A stretch of 64,000 nt of DNA, from assembly GCA_903879915.1 (NCBI GenBank), contig CAIRNJ010000077.1, forward strand, positions 27,800 through 91,799. The letters are read 5' to 3'. Position 1 is the first letter of the stretch. The number at the start of each line of letters is the position of its first letter. This document shows positions 62,904 to 64,000 of this stretch, piece by piece. Below the pieces are notes generated by a model that was given only the letters and a program-made list of their open reading frames with translations, did no database searches and was not told the origin of the DNA. This stretch comes from an uncultured Elusimicrobia bacterium. GTDB taxonomy: Bacteria; Elusimicrobiota; Elusimicrobia; Elusimicrobiales; UBA9959. The position numbers were made by a program, and so were the translations under genes.

Positions 62904-63839
62904 CTATTTGTAGCCCGCCAGGGCGGCTTTGTACACGGTCCACAGGTTGGCCAGCGGATGCGTGGGCTGGCCGTAGGGGCTGCCGGGCAGAGACGCCCAG
63001 ATGGTGTTGAGCTTGGCTACCGCTTTGGAGAAATTAGCGTAAACGGCAGAATTCGCCACGTTGTTATAGGCCCCGGCGCGGCGGATGAGTTCCAGCGCGG
63101 CTTTTTCCTGGTTCGGCGGCGTGAAATCGGGCAGGCCGAGGTCCTGGGCCAGCGGGTCCCAGGTCTTTGACAGGAACTGGTAGCGCCCTGCGGCGGTGGA
63201 GCACAGGCCGCCGGAACAGATGAGCTTGCGCGGGTGGTCGGCGTAGCTTTTGAAGGTGACGAAAGTAAAAAGAAAGTTGTAATGCTCGTTGGTGCCCTCG
63301 GCGTAAGCCAGCGTGTCCAGGAAAGCCCTGACATTGACAGGCAGCTCCCACAGGCCGCCGGCGGAAGTGGAGGAAATATGCGGCAGATAGACGTAGCCGC
63401 GGGTGAAAGCGCAGCCCGGCAGCGGCGTTTCCAGGTCGGCGATGACGTGCTGCCCCTCAAAAACGGGGGCGGTGCGCAGTTTGTAAAGGGTGTCCGCTTC
63501 CAGCCGGCATCGGCCGAAGCCGTCGGTCAGCGTTTCGGAGCCGGCCTCGCTGGCTTTCAGGTAGGTGGGCGTTTTGCGGGTATGAAGGAAATCCCCGTCC
63601 GGGCCGGCTTTGTTCTCCGGCGGCCAGTTAAAGCCGGGTTCGTTGTTGTCAGGGGGAAGATATTGCTCGGCCTCGGCCACGCGCAGCGGCGCGGGAGCGG
63701 AGGCGGCGGGAGCGGGCTGAAAATTTTCAGGCGCGGCAGTTCCGGAAAGGTCCCCGAAAGCGGACCCGCCCGCCAGCAGCCCGCAGGGCAGGGCTAACAG
63801 GGAGAGGAGTGTGAGGCCGCCGGCACAAGAACCTTTCAT
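62904..63839 (-). CDS. Secreted GH104 (phage lambda R-type) lytic transglycosylase
   Basis: A 311 aa protein with a signal peptide (about residues 1-25), a 140-residue N-terminal region of unknown fold and a C-terminal endolysin domain (from about 167). Landmarks matching lambda R are FLDTLAYAEGT with catalytic Glu181, SYADHPRKL, STAAGRYQFLSKTWD, LGLPDFTPPNQEKAAL and NTIWASLPGSPYGQ. It cleaves peptidoglycan glycan chains. Phage enzymes lack a signal peptide and N-terminal extension, so this is probably a host wall enzyme. TACAAT is six bases before the ATG. Confidence 0.88.
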   Translation of the reverse strand: MKGSCAGGLTLLSLLALPCGLLAGGSAFGDLSGTAAPENFQPAPAASAPAPLRVAEAEQYLPPDNNEPGFNWPPENKAGPDGDFLHTRKTPTYLKASEAGSETLTDGFGRCRLEADTLYKLRTAPVFEGQHVIADLETPLPGCAFTRGYVYLPHISSTSAGGLWELPVNVRAFLDTLAYAEGTNEHYNFLFTFVTFKSYADHPRKLICSGGLCSTAAGRYQFLSKTWDPLAQDLGLPDFTPPNQEKAALELIRRAGAYNNVANSAVYANFSKAVAKLNTIWASLPGSPYGQPTHPLANLWTVYKAALAGYK

Positions 63840-63845
63840 GCCTAT

Positions 63846-63851
63846 ATTGTA
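63846..63851 (-). promoter_or_regulatory. -10-like hexamer of endolysin gene (leaderless type)
   Basis: On the minus strand TACAAT is followed by six bases and the ATG at 63839; no ribosome site. Confidence 0.4.
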
Positions 63852-64000
63852 GCCGGCCGCACCAGGGAAAATAAGGGTTCTTGGGCCCAGGCGTCAATAG
63901 GCCTTTAGCCCTGCGCCGGCCGGCCCGGGACAGGGTTCGGCGGGCGCGGGGTCGGCCACACCGTGGCCGCCCCTCATCACTCGGGCTCGGCGCTTACGCA

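Noticed and set aside
62904..63839. Prophage remnant
   Set aside because: Only the endolysin domain is phage-like; no other phage gene is nearby and the protein has its own signal peptide.

Overview
The window is a GC-rich bacterial chromosome segment with about 60 genes and few large gaps. An envelope with an outer membrane is indicated by a TolC-type channel, a MacA/MacB efflux pump, a CsgG-like protein and many genes with signal peptides. One type IV prepilin stands alone and many secreted proteins belong to no family I recognise. Together with large membrane glycosyltransferases carrying TPR repeats, this fits Elusimicrobiota or a neighbouring phylum. That placement is inference from gene content, with no rRNA to test it. 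No tRNA, rRNA, CRISPR array or intact insertion sequence was seen.

Layout. 1-3100: a flavin oxidoreductase that may continue from upstream, a VOC protein and a secreted PHB-depolymerase-like esterase. 3100-7025: an HTH regulator divergent from three secreted proteins that share leader and signal-peptide DNA but have different mature parts. 7200-9200: two zinc-ribbon proteins and a CsgG-like protein. 9260-14470: prepilin, membrane-anchored methyltransferase, MutL, CPBP protease and a five-repeat secreted protein. 14560-17690: cytochrome bd oxidase (CydAB) and a membrane protein. 17780-21220: secreted nuclease/phosphatase, lipase-like hydrolase and a pepsin-like aspartic protease. 21229-25956: MutS, Dus, a membrane-anchored possible metallopeptidase and a zinc ribbon. 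26059-30421: tolC-macA-macB with a strong promoter and a possible operator. 30472-33731: a two-gene flavin/iron-sulfur dehydrogenase. 33871-40063: a secreted beta-rich protein, then a compact run (folD, Lys-rich secreted protein, GNAT, methyltransferase, TrmO, TMTC-like glycosyltransferase, small membrane protein). 40060-42948: NadA, GDPD, PHP and Nfu. 42960-45880: an AT-rich island with a possible structured RNA and a two-gene operon (FG-GAP-like protein plus M15-like peptidase). 45943-64000: three more PMT-type membrane proteins, a PduO-like protein, a purine permease, amidase, secreted GDPD, TatD, an M16 protease and a secreted lambda R-type endolysin.

Shared themes. Cell-wall enzymes (amidase, GH104 endolysin, M15-like peptidase) and five PMT-type membrane proteins suggest active envelope remodelling and surface glycosylation. 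Mismatch repair is present as MutS plus an endonuclease-type MutL. Several genes have a -10-like hexamer ending 6-7 bases before the ATG and no Shine-Dalgarno sequence, suggesting leaderless transcripts. Short repeats are scattered in the first 11 kb, and a long palindrome near 21.2 kb resembles REP-type elements.
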